In this document: piece by piece, positions 12,840-23,700 of the stretch
Layout: each line of letters starts with the position of its first letter
Position numbering within the stretch: the stretch's first letter is position 1
Assembly: GCA_013396915.1 (NCBI GenBank)
Contig: VWZL01003406.1
Location: forward strand, 313,078-377,077
Reading direction: 5' to 3'
From: Stercorarius parasiticus
Lineage: Eukaryota > Chordata > Aves > Charadriiformes > Stercorariidae
Length of the DNA stretch: 64,000 bases
Program-made: the position numbers and the translations under genes
Notes under the pieces: generated by a model
Told to the model about the DNA's origin: nothing
Database searches by the model: none
Seen by the model: the letters and a program-made list of their open reading frames with translations, nothing else

Positions 12840-13140
12840 AATGTCTAAGTCGCGGCAGCTCAATAGGGAATGTGAGCGGCAACAAAACTCCGAGGCAGAG
12901 TTATTTCTCTCCTTAGGAAAAGTATAGGAAAAAGCTTGGTAATTGTTTAAGTAGTGAAATGCATAACATGGGCGGTGTGAGAGTTATGTCTTTTGCTCAG
13001 AGTTGCTACAACCACTGCAACTGCTGTCATCACTGCTGCTGTCTTAGGAAAAGGCCCGCATGTCCGCTGCAGAGACGACGATGCCTGAAAGGAGCCCGGA
13101 GAGACTAAAAGGACAAGGGACTAGAAAGCGCTCTTACATA
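12840..13140. other. GC-richer patch with scattered CpG
   Basis: About 300 bases stand out from AT-rich surroundings, with several CpG dinucleotides (GTCGCGG, GAGCGG, CTCCGAGG, GGGCGG, CCCGC, GTCCGC, GACGACG, CCCGG). A fair acceptor-like sequence (TTATTTCTCTCCTTAG) lies near 12902-12917, upstream of the small cysteine-rich ORF. It could be an exon of a non-coding or coding RNA, a small regulatory element, or the relic of an old insertion. No donor site is obvious. Confidence 0.35.
12968..13108 (+). CDS. Small cysteine-rich ORF, 46 codons, function unknown
   Basis: An ATG in strong context (A at -3, G at +4) opens a 46-residue frame to TAA at 13106-13108. The product has nine cysteines. Eight fall within residues 13 to 32, including the segment CNCCHHCCC with two histidines, and the ninth follows at residue 39. 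The C-terminal third is basic (LRKRP, QRRRC, ARRD). The frame lies in the CpG-containing patch. Part of the cysteine density comes from a TGC/CTG-like base pattern, so chance is a real possibility. There is no signal peptide and I recognise no family. A metal-binding or defensin-like peptide would be speculation. Confidence 0.2.
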   Translation: MGGVRVMSFAQSCYNHCNCCHHCCCLRKRPACPLQRRRCLKGARRD

Positions 13141-16100
13141 TGAAAGTGTACTAGATGCTAAAACATTTCTCTGACATTTCAGAGCAAGCTTGGCTGAAAT
13201 TTTACCCAGTTGTATTCAGAATACAAATGTAAATTTTCAAAATGAAGGCAATCTACCTGGGAAAAAAAAAATATTCTAGTGCATCAAGAAATCCAGATAC
13301 GTGTGAAAACCTGCGTATGTCAGTTGCAGACGAACAGTAGGAGAAATGCTGACATGCACACTGCAGGATGATAAAAGCTGACATATGTGGTAAGAAAGTC
13401 CTGACCTCCTCCTGTATAGTTCTGCATTGCACTAAGGTACTCTCCCTACGTTCGAGAGAACAGTGTTGATTGCCTGCATTATGATTTTTTTGGCTTACAT
13501 TTTGTGATAATGCAATTTTTGCTCATTTGCAAATAAATGCATTCTCTTAAGCAGTAATTCTGAAACTGAATACCTTTATGTTCTATTTTGCTTGCATCTT
13601 TCCAATTTAGTGACCATTTGAGGTGGAATGAGGTTCTACACCTTTCCTTTTTTTTCCAAAAAGAAGATCTCATTAGTGAAACACGAAATGGCAAAAACTG
13701 CTCCTTTCTGATGGCTTTGGATCTGCAAATATAGCCTTCTCCACCTTCGCCACATTTCCTATAAACATTTTTTTAAATGCTATTACTGAAGGAGTCTAGT
13801 AAAAAAATTTATCAACTGAACTAACTTAAGTCCTCATTAGCCAATGTTACTGTAGGGGTAACATCTGTATTTACACAGATCCCTGATAAAAATGCAACAT
13901 TTTTACAAGCTTGCTATGCTCATTTTACCTTCTGGAAATTCTTATCCTCCTCTGTACTAGCATACAAGTAGTTTTCATAGCAGTCTTCACCAACATGCTC
14001 TATTCCCATATGCCAGGGTCACTAGCAATAATATTCAATACAATTATTCTCAAGCTCAGGCCTCCAGACTTTTTAGTAGTAACTGCGTTTCAGACTGCTC
14101 CTTCCACTTTCAACATTACCTGCTACGCCTTCCTTTTAATAGTCCATTATCCATGCCACATTTTTGCTATATCTTCTCATGTTGAAATAATAATTGTCCT
14201 TGAGACACTAAAACAAATTCTTTGCTGAACTCCAGATAGATTAGCTCTATTGTATTTTTCTTGTCTATAAAATCAATTATGTTACCAAGGAAATACACCA
14301 CATAATTGTGATGTGCATTCCCCTCTTATAAATCCATATTTTTTTTTTTACATTTTCCATTTAACTCAACATCTTTGGTTAATCTGTCTCCAAAATGTGT
14401 CTCAAAGTCTTCTTCGAGAGGTTGAACTGTTGTGGTCAATAGTTGTCATGCCACTTTTCTCCTACTCTCTTCAACAATACTTTCTTATGCCGTATAACTC
14501 TCTTATTGCAATTCCCTGCTTGGTATTGAAACAATCTGGTGGACTGTGTCCAAAAAACCATAAAAAACATACCAGTTTCTTAACCCTTGAAAAGAGTGCA
14601 GAGATTTCATGGAGAAACAGGTAGAATAAAAGAGGAAAAATCATTCTCTTACCACAATACCAACAATATGCACAGCGCTATACAAATTCCAGTTGAAGTT
14701 ACCTGTTAAAATAGAAAAAAATATTTTGAGCCTTTGTGGAATTTCAAATAAATACTGTTCTTGAAAAGTCATGGTAATTGCTTAATAGACTTTAATGGCT
14801 TCTTCCCAGCTGCTATACTCTATCCGTACAGTAAATCTCTCCTTTGGTAATTTCTAACTATGGATTTTTGACCTAAACAACAATGTGTAGATGTAAACAA
14901 CAATGTAAATCACATTACAAGTACATTGTTTTGGACAACAAACAATACCCCCTCCTGAAACAGTTGAGGTCTAGGAGGTTTTAGTTTATTGGGTTAAAAA
15001 TGAGCATTCAGTACAAAACCAGTCATTATTCATACCTTATTTTCAGGAAAGTGCCCCTGTTCAAAAGCAATGCATAGGTTTAAGCAAAGTGGGTCTTAAA
15101 GGTATAATTAGATGCAGGTGCCAAAGAACTCTCCTGATTAGAAATGGTCTTGTTTAAATGCAAGTTGCAGTTAATAGGCAATAGCTCATCATTGTAAACC
15201 TATCAGAGTTAGGGTATAGCCTGTGTCTTGTTCAATTTTGATGTTTACACTGTTAAACCTTTCCTAACAAATCTGCCTCACCGAAAGTGAAATGCAATGC
15301 TGTAAAAAAAATTGACATAAAACAATAAATCTAGCCATTCACAAGGCTTAGATCACTCTATTTAGCACAATTATAACTTAAACTGTTAATATAATTAGAG
15401 TTAAACCAATGCTATGATTAAGGGAATAAAAAAAAAACCTGCTTATTAAAGTTCTTCGAAATTTTATACACACACAAAATGGCAAGTTCCCCTAGCCTGA
15501 GCATAAATTTGTCTGTCATGTAATGAGCAGAAAATGTCTGCACAAGTCATTAGAGAGAAAAATGGAAACCAGAAAAAATCAACACAAAAGGATCCATATT
15601 ATACACATTTCTGTGCTATGTTACCACAGTAAATAAAAATGGAATTATGATCAGTTTGCAAATGAGGTAAGTCCTTCAGACATTACAACAGCCTGAACTA
15701 CAAGATCTTTGCAGACAGAGTATGGAGTCCTGATTTTGGCATAGGCATAGGGAAAAAAGATAGAATTGCAAAGAGAATTGCAAATATCTCTCACTCTAAA
15801 ATATTGCATGCGGTGGGAGCTGGGAGGGAAGGATGCAGAGTTACTTAATATTTTAACTTTTCATTAGCCCTTCTTCCTCTGAGTATCTTCTCTAATAGCT
15901 ATTTATATCTTGAAAGGGGTACTGAGAATAAAGGAAAGACTGCCTCTCTGAGTAGTCATGGGACAGGCATTGCTGCAGAAAGTGGGCAGAAGGCAAAATA
16001 CCAGTTTTTCTTCTTAGGTCACTAGCTTGGAGGCCACACAGGCCATTTAAAAGACTGACATCAGCAGCAGTGCTCTTTGGCATCAGGAACTCAAGAGGGT

Positions 16101-16399
16101 TATCTTTCTCTAATTGCTCCCTAGGCATCACCAGAAGCAAGATAGCTTTTCATTACCTCCACTGTAGCTCTGTGGTTAAACACCACAGCTAAGACCTCTA
16201 TTTGTCATTGCATTCCCCTTTCATTCTATCAGTCTTTAACATCCATCCCCTCCTGATCTGTTCTTTCTCTCACTTTGCTTTTTATAGATGTGAAATATTT
16301 GAGCTGGGAGAGATTCCTGTAACCAATATGTATTTCAGAATATATTAGATAGGCATGGGTCACCACAGAATTACTAGGTCTTACTTTTTCCATTACATT
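13141..16399. other. Non-coding AT-rich DNA, nothing recognised
   Basis: Open frames of about 100 codons at 13911-14228 and 14313-14624 are hydrophobic, T-rich and without family resemblance, as expected by chance in pyrimidine-rich DNA. No repeats or RNA genes were recognised. Confidence 0.55.
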
Positions 16400-16596
16400 T
16401 GAGGGTGGTGAGACACTGGAACAGGTTGCCCAGAGACATGGTGCAGGTCCCATCCCTGGAGACATTCAAGGCCAGTCTTGATGAGGCTCGGAGTAACTTG
16501 AGCTAGTTAAAGATGTCCCTGCTTACTGCAGGAGGGTTGGACTAGATGACCTTTAAAAGTCCCTTCCAACCCAACACATTCTATGATTCTATGATG
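16400..16596 (+). mobile_element. CR1 retrotransposon, 3' fragment
   Basis: The start (GAGGGTGGTGAGACACTGG) corresponds to the codons for the RVVRHW part near the end of CR1 ORF2. The fragment then runs through the end of the ORF and the short 3' UTR (GGACTAGATGACC, CCCTTCCAACCC) to the terminal octamer repeat ATTCTATGATTCTATGA. The 5' part is missing, as usual for CR1. The coding part has several substitutions, so this copy is moderately old. Confidence 0.95.
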
Positions 16597-17739
16597 GTTT
16601 TTTTTTAGAAGTCCTGTGAGACTTGATAGTTACCTGAAGGTTCCTGTTCTCTACACATGTGCTTTTATGTAATATGCTAATCATATTGTTCATTCAGAAA
16701 GGAGAAAACATCTACATTTCTTGTCTACTACCAAAACAACAGGTATTTCTTAAGAGCTCAGATATTGAAAGGAAAACATAAAATACTAGCATACTGTTTT
16801 CTTTAAAAAATGAGAATGTGAGAGGCTATATTTAAACTTTAATGCCTTGCTGGCATTGCTGTCTCTGTTTTGAATTCTCTTGGACATGACTTCCTAAAGC
16901 AATAAAAGTAAAAAAAAAAAAAAAGTCTTCATAAATGGCTCTTTATTAGGGTATTTGCATTATAGATTCCACTGCAGTTTATGACGTTAAGATCTGAATG
17001 TATAAATGAACTTACGTGCATAGGTAGTCTTGCTGCCCACAGGTTTTCAGGATCAAGCTTTTTATTCTAAAGCAACAGCTTGAGAAAACAGATTTCTCAA
17101 AAAAATGAATGTATTTTGACTTCTTTTATTTACATTATACACATTGGTAAGCTTTATGGATGCAAGACATTCATCTCTCCAAACAGGAGCTGCAAGCCTC
17201 CTCCCTTTTCCTATAATTGGTGCATTTACTTTAAGGGTAACAATACTGTGGGGCTTAGGAATTTTGTTTTTAGTAAAGTAGTCTTCACTGAACATTAGGA
17301 AAGTTAGGCTTTATGCAATCTAAACAGATTATAATTCACAACTGGTTATAGTCAACGTTCATCACATTTACTGTTTGTATATGGCAGTCATAAGGACCGG
17401 ATGAATGGCAACTGTCTGGTGAAACAGTGCTGTTATCTATTCTCTCCAAATTCCATCTTCTTCCCTTACCACATGGTTTGTCTTTTTAATTCTTTTCACC
17501 TTTGTGTTTAGTCAATGATGATCTCAGTAAGTCTCCAGAAGCATGCATTTATTCCAGCTCCTCTTTAAAGTCATGAAAGCATATTTCCGTCACATAAATA
17601 AGTAACTATATGGTGGAATTTATTATTGCAGAGATCCTTCCAGAGGGTCAGTAGTATTAAAAATAATAATAATTAAAATGAACATTTTTATGAAGAAAAA
17701 AAAAAGTAGAGCTTTATAAAACAAAGGTATTTGGAAGGA
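16597..17739. other. Non-coding DNA with an A15 run
   Basis: Nothing coding is recognised. AATAAA (16901-16906) is followed after four bases by a run of 15 A (16910-16924). A retroposed mRNA end is possible, but the upstream sequence shows no gene I recognise. Confidence 0.5.
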
Positions 17740-17946
17740 ATATTAATCCTTATGCCTCAGGGCATAAACAAACCTCTGAGTGTTGCAGGAAGAAACTTTT
17801 TCCTCAGGGCAGATTTTATAATTGCTTACATGTCTTCTTCCAGCTTTCTTTAAAACGTGTTGTAGCACTGAGAGTCACAGCTAAAAACAGAATACTAGAG
17901 TAGATGTAGGACTGGATGGTTTTTGCATGGCATTTCTTATATTTCT
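17740..17946 (+). mobile_element. Ancient CR1/L3-type LINE, 3' end relic
   Basis: The order of motifs matches the 3' terminal region of an old LINE group widespread in turtles, crocodiles and other amniotes: TATGCCTCAGGGCATAA, then CTCTGAGTGTTGCAGGAAG, then TTCCTCAGGGCAG, then AATACTAGAGTAGATG, ending in GCATGGCATTTCTTAT. It differs from that pattern throughout by substitutions and small indels, so it is far older than the avian CR1 copies nearby. The match is from memory of the family, not from a search. Confidence 0.75.
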
Positions 17947-19302
17947 CCCACATCACTTTAACACTGCTTTCATTTAGAGTTGCTGGGTCACAGATTTCAC
18001 TAAACAGATTCTAAGATGACCCTTTTCTCAGCTAGCTTTTTTCCATTTTATATTTTGCTGTATGGTTTACGCAGAGTAAGTTAACTTCACCTAACTTATT
18101 TTCAGTACTTACAGCCTCAGCTGTGTCTTTCAATTTACAGCCTCATTCACACATTCTGTTTTCCAGCTACTAAGTTCTGCTGTGTTTTGTCTGAGAGTCT
18201 TCTGTCCTTTTTGGTTTGGTTTCTATTTTTCTTGTGGCTTTTCAAGTCTTACTGCAAGCTTTTCTTCTCTCTGAACAAGAATAGTTGCAAACTAGCACTG
18301 TTTTACCAAAAAAAAAACAGAATATAAATCACCGAAACTGGTTGAGGATCATGGTTTTCCTTCTAGGAGATGTATTTTCATCAAAGCGTTTTTACAGTGA
18401 CAAACTCTTTCAATCCACACCAGATTGGTAACATATTAATTTTAGCTAATACAGATAAAGTTTATTAACACTCAAATCACCAGGTTTTTGCACGTGAGCC
18501 CGTTAAAACAAAAACTATAAGGAAACACAGCTTCTCAAGAGTTCTGTGATCGGAAGGAAGAAAAAACAGGACAGCCCAAATAAATCAAATATACTTGCAG
18601 GCTGAACTGGATGGTCTGGTTCTCGTAAACAGGCCTTTTATTCTTATGAATTGATACTGTGGTATACAAAGTTGGATTTGTCTGTAGAAAATAAAGCAGT
18701 GAACAAGGTAAACTGACCTACATAAAAATAAATTATTTTTTTTTATATACTGATATTAATTTTACATGCATTTTTCTCGTCCAGGTGTGAAACAACTATG
18801 TACTTTATGTGTCACAAAGTATGCGGCATAAATGAGTAGGAAGTATATCAGAACAGGTGCAGATAAGCTTAGTTATTCATTATACGAGAAAATAAATGAC
18901 ATCTTGCTGAAGTATATGATGCAATAAGATAAAACTGATAGACTCCAAACCTTACATAAATTCTAAAGTATGATTTACTGTATTTGTAACCAGTTACAGC
19001 TTTTAGCTTTCATAAATAAAAACTTGTTCCAGCATTTGCTTTACGATACCATGTCAAGTAATGACTTTCAGTATTTGTGTGATAAGTATGGTCCAGTCAG
19101 GATTTGGCAAGACATAATGTGTCATGATAAACATATCCTTTTTCTTTCCGCTGGTCTTTAATCTGCCAGTGACTCCCGATTATCAGCCAGATCTTCACCA
19201 GGCCTCTTAGCATTTTGCACAATGTTCAAGTCTGGACATTGTTCTGTGGGTTTACTTGTCATGGTTATGAGGTTTCCTTTAAACATAACACATACAGAGT
19301 TT
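17947..19302. other. Non-coding AT-rich DNA
   Basis: No gene is supported. A short stretch at 18598-18655 may be another old LINE end (listed separately). The remainder holds short A runs and no recognised element. Confidence 0.55.
18598..18655 (+). mobile_element. Possible old LINE 3' terminus
   Basis: GCAGGCTGAACTGGATGGTC followed by CAGGCCTTTTATTCTTATG resembles the end of old CR1/L3-type LINEs (a GGACTAGATGG-like box, then a stretch ending in TTCTTATG). The segment is short and the upstream sequence gives no further match, so this is tentative. Confidence 0.3.
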
Positions 19303-20768
19303 CACAGAATCATAGAATGGTTTGGGTTGTAAGGGACCTTAAAGATCATCTAGTTCCAACCCCCCTGCCATGGGCAGGGACACCTCCCACTAGACCAGGT
19401 TGCTCAAAGCCCCATCCAGCTGGCCTTGAACATTTCCAGGGATGTGACAGCCACAGCTTCTCTGTACAACGCGTTCTAGTGTCTCACCACCCTCACAGGA
19501 AAGAATTTCTTCCTAATATCTAATCTAAATCTAACCTCTTTAGTTTACAGCCATTACCCCTTGTCCTGTTGCTACATGCCCTTGCTAAACGTCTATCTCC
19601 AGCTTCCTTAAAGGCCTCTTTTAAGTACTGGAAGGCTGCTATAAGGTCTCCCCGGAGCCTTCTCTTCTCCAGGCTGAACACCCCCAACACTCTCAGTCTG
19701 TCCTCATAGGAAAGGGGATCCAGCCCTCTGATCATCTTTGTGGCTCTCCTCTGGCCTCGCTCCAACAGGTCCATGTCCTTCTTATGTGGGGGGCCCCAGA
19801 GCTGGACACAGTACTCCAGGTGGGGTCTCACCAGACCAGAGTAGAGGGGTAGAATCACCTCCCCCGACCTGCTGGCCATACTTCTTTTGATGCAGCCCAG
19901 AATACTGTTGGCTTTCTGGGCTGTGAGCGCACATTGCTGACTCACGTTGAGCTTCTCATTCACCAATACCCTCAAGTCCTTCTCCTCAGCGCTGTTCTCA
20001 ATCCACTCTCCACACAGCTTGGTGTCGTTGTCAAACTTGCTGAGAGTGCACTCGGTCCCACGGTCCACGTTGCCAACAAAGATGTTGAACAGATCAATGC
20101 CAACCCATGAGGAACACGATTCGTCACTTGTCTCCACTTGGACATCAAGCCATTGACCGCAACCCTTTCAGTGCAACCATCCAGCCAGTTCTTTATCCAC
20201 TGAGTAGTCCATCCATCAAATCCATGTCTCTCCAATTTTGAGACCAGAATGTCATGCGCGATAGTGTCAAATGCTTTGCACAAGTCCAGGTAGATGATGT
20301 CAGTTGCTCTTCCATTATCCACCGAAACTGTAACCCTGTTAGGCAATTTGTTAGGCAGGGTTTGCCCTTAGTGAAGCCATGTTGGCTGTCACCAATCACC
20401 TCCTTATTTTCCATGTGCCTTAGCGGAGTTTCCAGGAGGATCTGCTCCATGATCTTGCCAGGCAGAGACGTGAGACTTACCGGCCTGTAGTTCCCCAGGT
20501 CTTCCTTTTTTCCCTTTTGTAAAAATGGAGGTTATGTTTCCCCTGTTCCAGTCAGCAGAAATTTCACCAGACTGCTGTGGCTTCTCAAATACGACGGATA
20601 GTGGTTTAGTAACTTCATCTGCCAGTTTCCTCAGGACCTGTAAATGTATTTCATCAGGTCCCACGGATTTGTGCACCTTCAGGTTCCTCAGATGGTCTCA
20701 AACCTGATTTTCTCCTACAGCGGGCAGTTCTTCATTCTCCTAATTCTTGCCTTTGCCTTCTGCATTTA
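19303..20768 (-). mobile_element. CR1 retrotransposon, 5'-truncated, 1.47 kb
   Basis: On the plus strand it begins with the reverse complement of the CR1 terminus (CACAGAATCATAGAATGG) and the 3' UTR (GGACCTTAAAGATCATC). It then runs back through most of the reverse transcriptase region to about 20768, where similarity stops. It is the longest avian CR1 copy in the window. The reverse transcriptase is broken by several frameshifts and one internal deletion (see the pseudogene entry), so the copy is inactive. Its right end lies upstream of the first recognisable RT motif, in keeping with the usual 5' truncation during target-primed insertion. Confidence 0.97.
19520..20690 (-). pseudogene. CR1 ORF2 reverse transcriptase relic
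   Basis: Four overlapping frames together cover the reverse transcriptase and C-terminal region. The first (about 20676-20510) holds VGPDEIHLQVLRKLADEV and a KGKKG segment. The second (20450-20345) holds [13 protein letters not shown]. The third (20346-20100) holds [20 protein letters not shown], which includes the first catalytic Asp region, and [17 protein letters not shown]. The fourth (20137-19520) holds LFNIFVG, the core box as FDND, LPLYSGLVRPHLEYC, MDLLERGQRRATKMIRGL and [20 protein letters not shown]. Frameshifts separate them, and another shift puts a stop at 19520. Relative to complete CR1 ORF2, roughly 50 codons are missing between DTKLCG and EWIE. The [FY]xDD box has its first Asp changed to Asn. 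Either change would abolish activity. Confidence 0.93.
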
Positions 20769-23700
20769 GTCTGTTTATTCTTCTCTGTTTATTACAGAAG
20801 TATCCTCCCATACTTTATTTTGTCTATGATTTAGTGCAACTAAATATGCACAGAACTGTACACAAGTGGTGATGTTTACTGTCCTTCTGTGACTGTATTC
20901 AGTTTGGTGGGTGCAGTTAATAGTAAACCTCCAATACATGCAAGAAGAGCAAGTGCAAAAGAGCCAGGCTGAGGATACCAGTAATAAAGTAGTTTAAAGA
21001 TAAATTGAGTGAGAAAGTTGGACTTGCATTTTGAAAAAGAATCCTCTAGTCATCTCTAGCACTCGCATTTCTATTCCTTTTATTCAAAGTAATAGGAAAT
21101 TATAATTAAACCTTGAAGGACTAAGATCAGAGACTCAGGGAGGGTAAGTATTCCTCCAGTTCAGAAAGTTATCCAGATATTCTTTGCACTTAACTAAAAT
21201 GTGTTTGTTTGTATGAAAAATTGCTTTATTGGTGCAGCAGTTTAAAAAAAAAAAAGTCACCTCAGATTATATCAGGATTATTTTTTTTTTAATCTTTCCC
21301 TGACATTTTTGTTTAGTTTCTAACTCACTTGTAGGCAAAGCAATGGAAAAGGCTAAAATTTGCAAAGTTACTGAAAGGAGAACAGTTATTGCAGGACCTC
21401 AAGAGTTAGACCATTCATGCAGAGGGAAAGTATCTGAGTTCAGACCTCCTCGAACACAGGGCACTCAGAGGAAGATGATGTTCTCAGGCTCTTTTTACTA
21501 CATTATACCAATAATTAAACTGACCCTAGAATCCCTGTCTCTTAATGAATATCCTAATTGTGAAATCAGACATGAGCCTCAATCACATTCCTGTACTGTG
21601 AGCACTATTGGGCAGTCTCAGGCCATTCTTCCACATATCTCAAGCTCACTCAGTCCCTGCCAGAAACCCTGATGAATATTGTTAGTGAGAGCTGGGACTC
21701 ACCTAGCCAGTAGCACTGAGCTCGTGCCTCTCAGCAGCACTTACGGCGCAAGCTTAGCTCTGCGCTGGTCTTGCTCATGGGATTTCCTCTTGGCTCAGAG
21801 CAGAAAGGGAGAAGAAGACTACAATCTTGCTCTTCATCTTGATGCAAACCTGTATAGAAAATGGAACAGGTTTCCCCGCAAAACCTGTTCCAAATCTTTT
21901 TGTTTGTTTTTCTCCATGCACAACCCCTCTATGAGTCCAGATCTTCTTCGAACATGTGCGTATGACAATTATTTGAAACCTTTCTCCTATGCAGATAATG
22001 GTGCTAGACCTGGTCCTCTTAGATTCCCTCCACTTACATTTTTCCACCCACTTTTTTTCTGAGCAGGGGTATCTTTGTGAGCTATTCTGTCAAATTCTGA
22101 TTCAGCTTAGTCTCATCCTTGTCAAGCGCACTGTGGAATTTGAGGAGATATTTCATGCTTTTAGAATTGAACCCCAAGAGGCAGAAGGAAATAAACGCTG
22201 CCTAATAATTCTTTTATTCATCTACTTTAATTGTTATATATAATTCAATAATCAAAAATTAATTGTTCTCCAAATTAAGTGTAATTCTTCTAATGGCACC
22301 TTTTACTGAATATATCAACATTTCTGTTGTAACTCTGCCTTTTGAGTCAATAGTCTGAATGCTTGAGTAATTTACTATATGTTGCTTTCCTACAGTTCAC
22401 AGCTAGGGAAATTAATTTAATTTTGTCCAGACTCAAAGCAAATGTTTGACTAAATAGAATTAGTTTACTGATACATGAACAAACCTAGGACAGGATTTAA
22501 TTACATTTACAGAAATTTAATCTAATGCATCAGGTTGATTTTTTTGCCTAGTATTTAATAGACTTTGCCAGGATCAGTATAAGTAAATTACCCAAAATAC
22601 TAAAATAATTTCTCCTACACTCCTCTTTGAAGAAGCAACCTGTAGAGCTAATCAATAGCTATATACTGGTTACTGTTTGCACAATCATATGAAGGAAACA
22701 TTTCTTCTTTTTTTTATTTTTTCCTGTTTTCTAGGATATCATCAAGACTAGCTGATGTGCAACTATGATAATGTGCTTGTGGAAAATAGCTGTATAATGG
22801 GCACATCAAGGCAGGATTTGACACATTGACTTTATAATTCAGTGTTCTGTCTCCAACCGTGGTCAGTACTGAACGTAGCAAAAGAAGATACAAGAATTAT
22901 TATAGTAGATAAACATATGATAACTTATTCAGACAATATTTCTTCGAAAATGTTTCACTTATGTTCTAAATCACAGGAAATTCTTTCCAGTCTATCTACC
23001 AAGTACAACTGTGCTTAACCTTACCACAAAAACACATGTATTTAGTCTCTTCTCCCAAAGTGAGATTGCAGTTTTACTAATATCACATGGCAATGAATTC
23101 ATAATTCTAACATTTTATTGAGAAAAAAGATTGTTTCTGGGGCTACATATAAAGGGTTCCTGCACATTGTTCCTGTGCAATTGACAAAATACGTTGTCAA
23201 ATGTATATTGTCTGTAGCATTCACTGTTAATAAACCATGCTTGTCCTTTACTGCTCTTTTACTGATATCACATCGCTGCCTTTTTTTGAGCCCTTTTGAT
23301 GTTTCTAGTCATTTTTGTTCTGCCTTAGAGGTATGCCTCTTTATATTAGTTTCTCAGGCTACAGTCTTTAAAGTATAGTGTTTTGGCTCAAGCCTCTTTT
23401 TGAACTCCACCATGAAGTACTTTTTTAATGTTAGAATTTCTTTTTATCTGTCTGCTCTGATTTCATGACCTCATTTAAGGAGGAAAAAAGACTCGGTCCT
23501 GTACAAATCAAACTTTTCAATCCCCCAAATTCCTGGGATTTGAAAATAAAGATCAATGAATTTGCACACTCAAAGATAATGGGCAAATGGTAAATAAATT
23601 CTTTTCATAGAACTTGAGGAGGAGGAGAGGTGAAAATTAGTCTTTGCAAAAGAAAACTTTAATCCAACATCCATAATCTAAAATGATAGATTTCTCTTCT

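Noticed and set aside
16800..16924. AATAAA followed by A15 as a processed pseudogene end
   Set aside because: The signal lies only four bases before the A run and no gene sequence or flanking duplication is recognisable upstream.
21343..22062. Two consecutive open frames (109 and 127 codons) after an acceptor-like site
   Set aside because: The peptides resemble nothing known and both strands are open over much of the region. No promoter or splice evidence.
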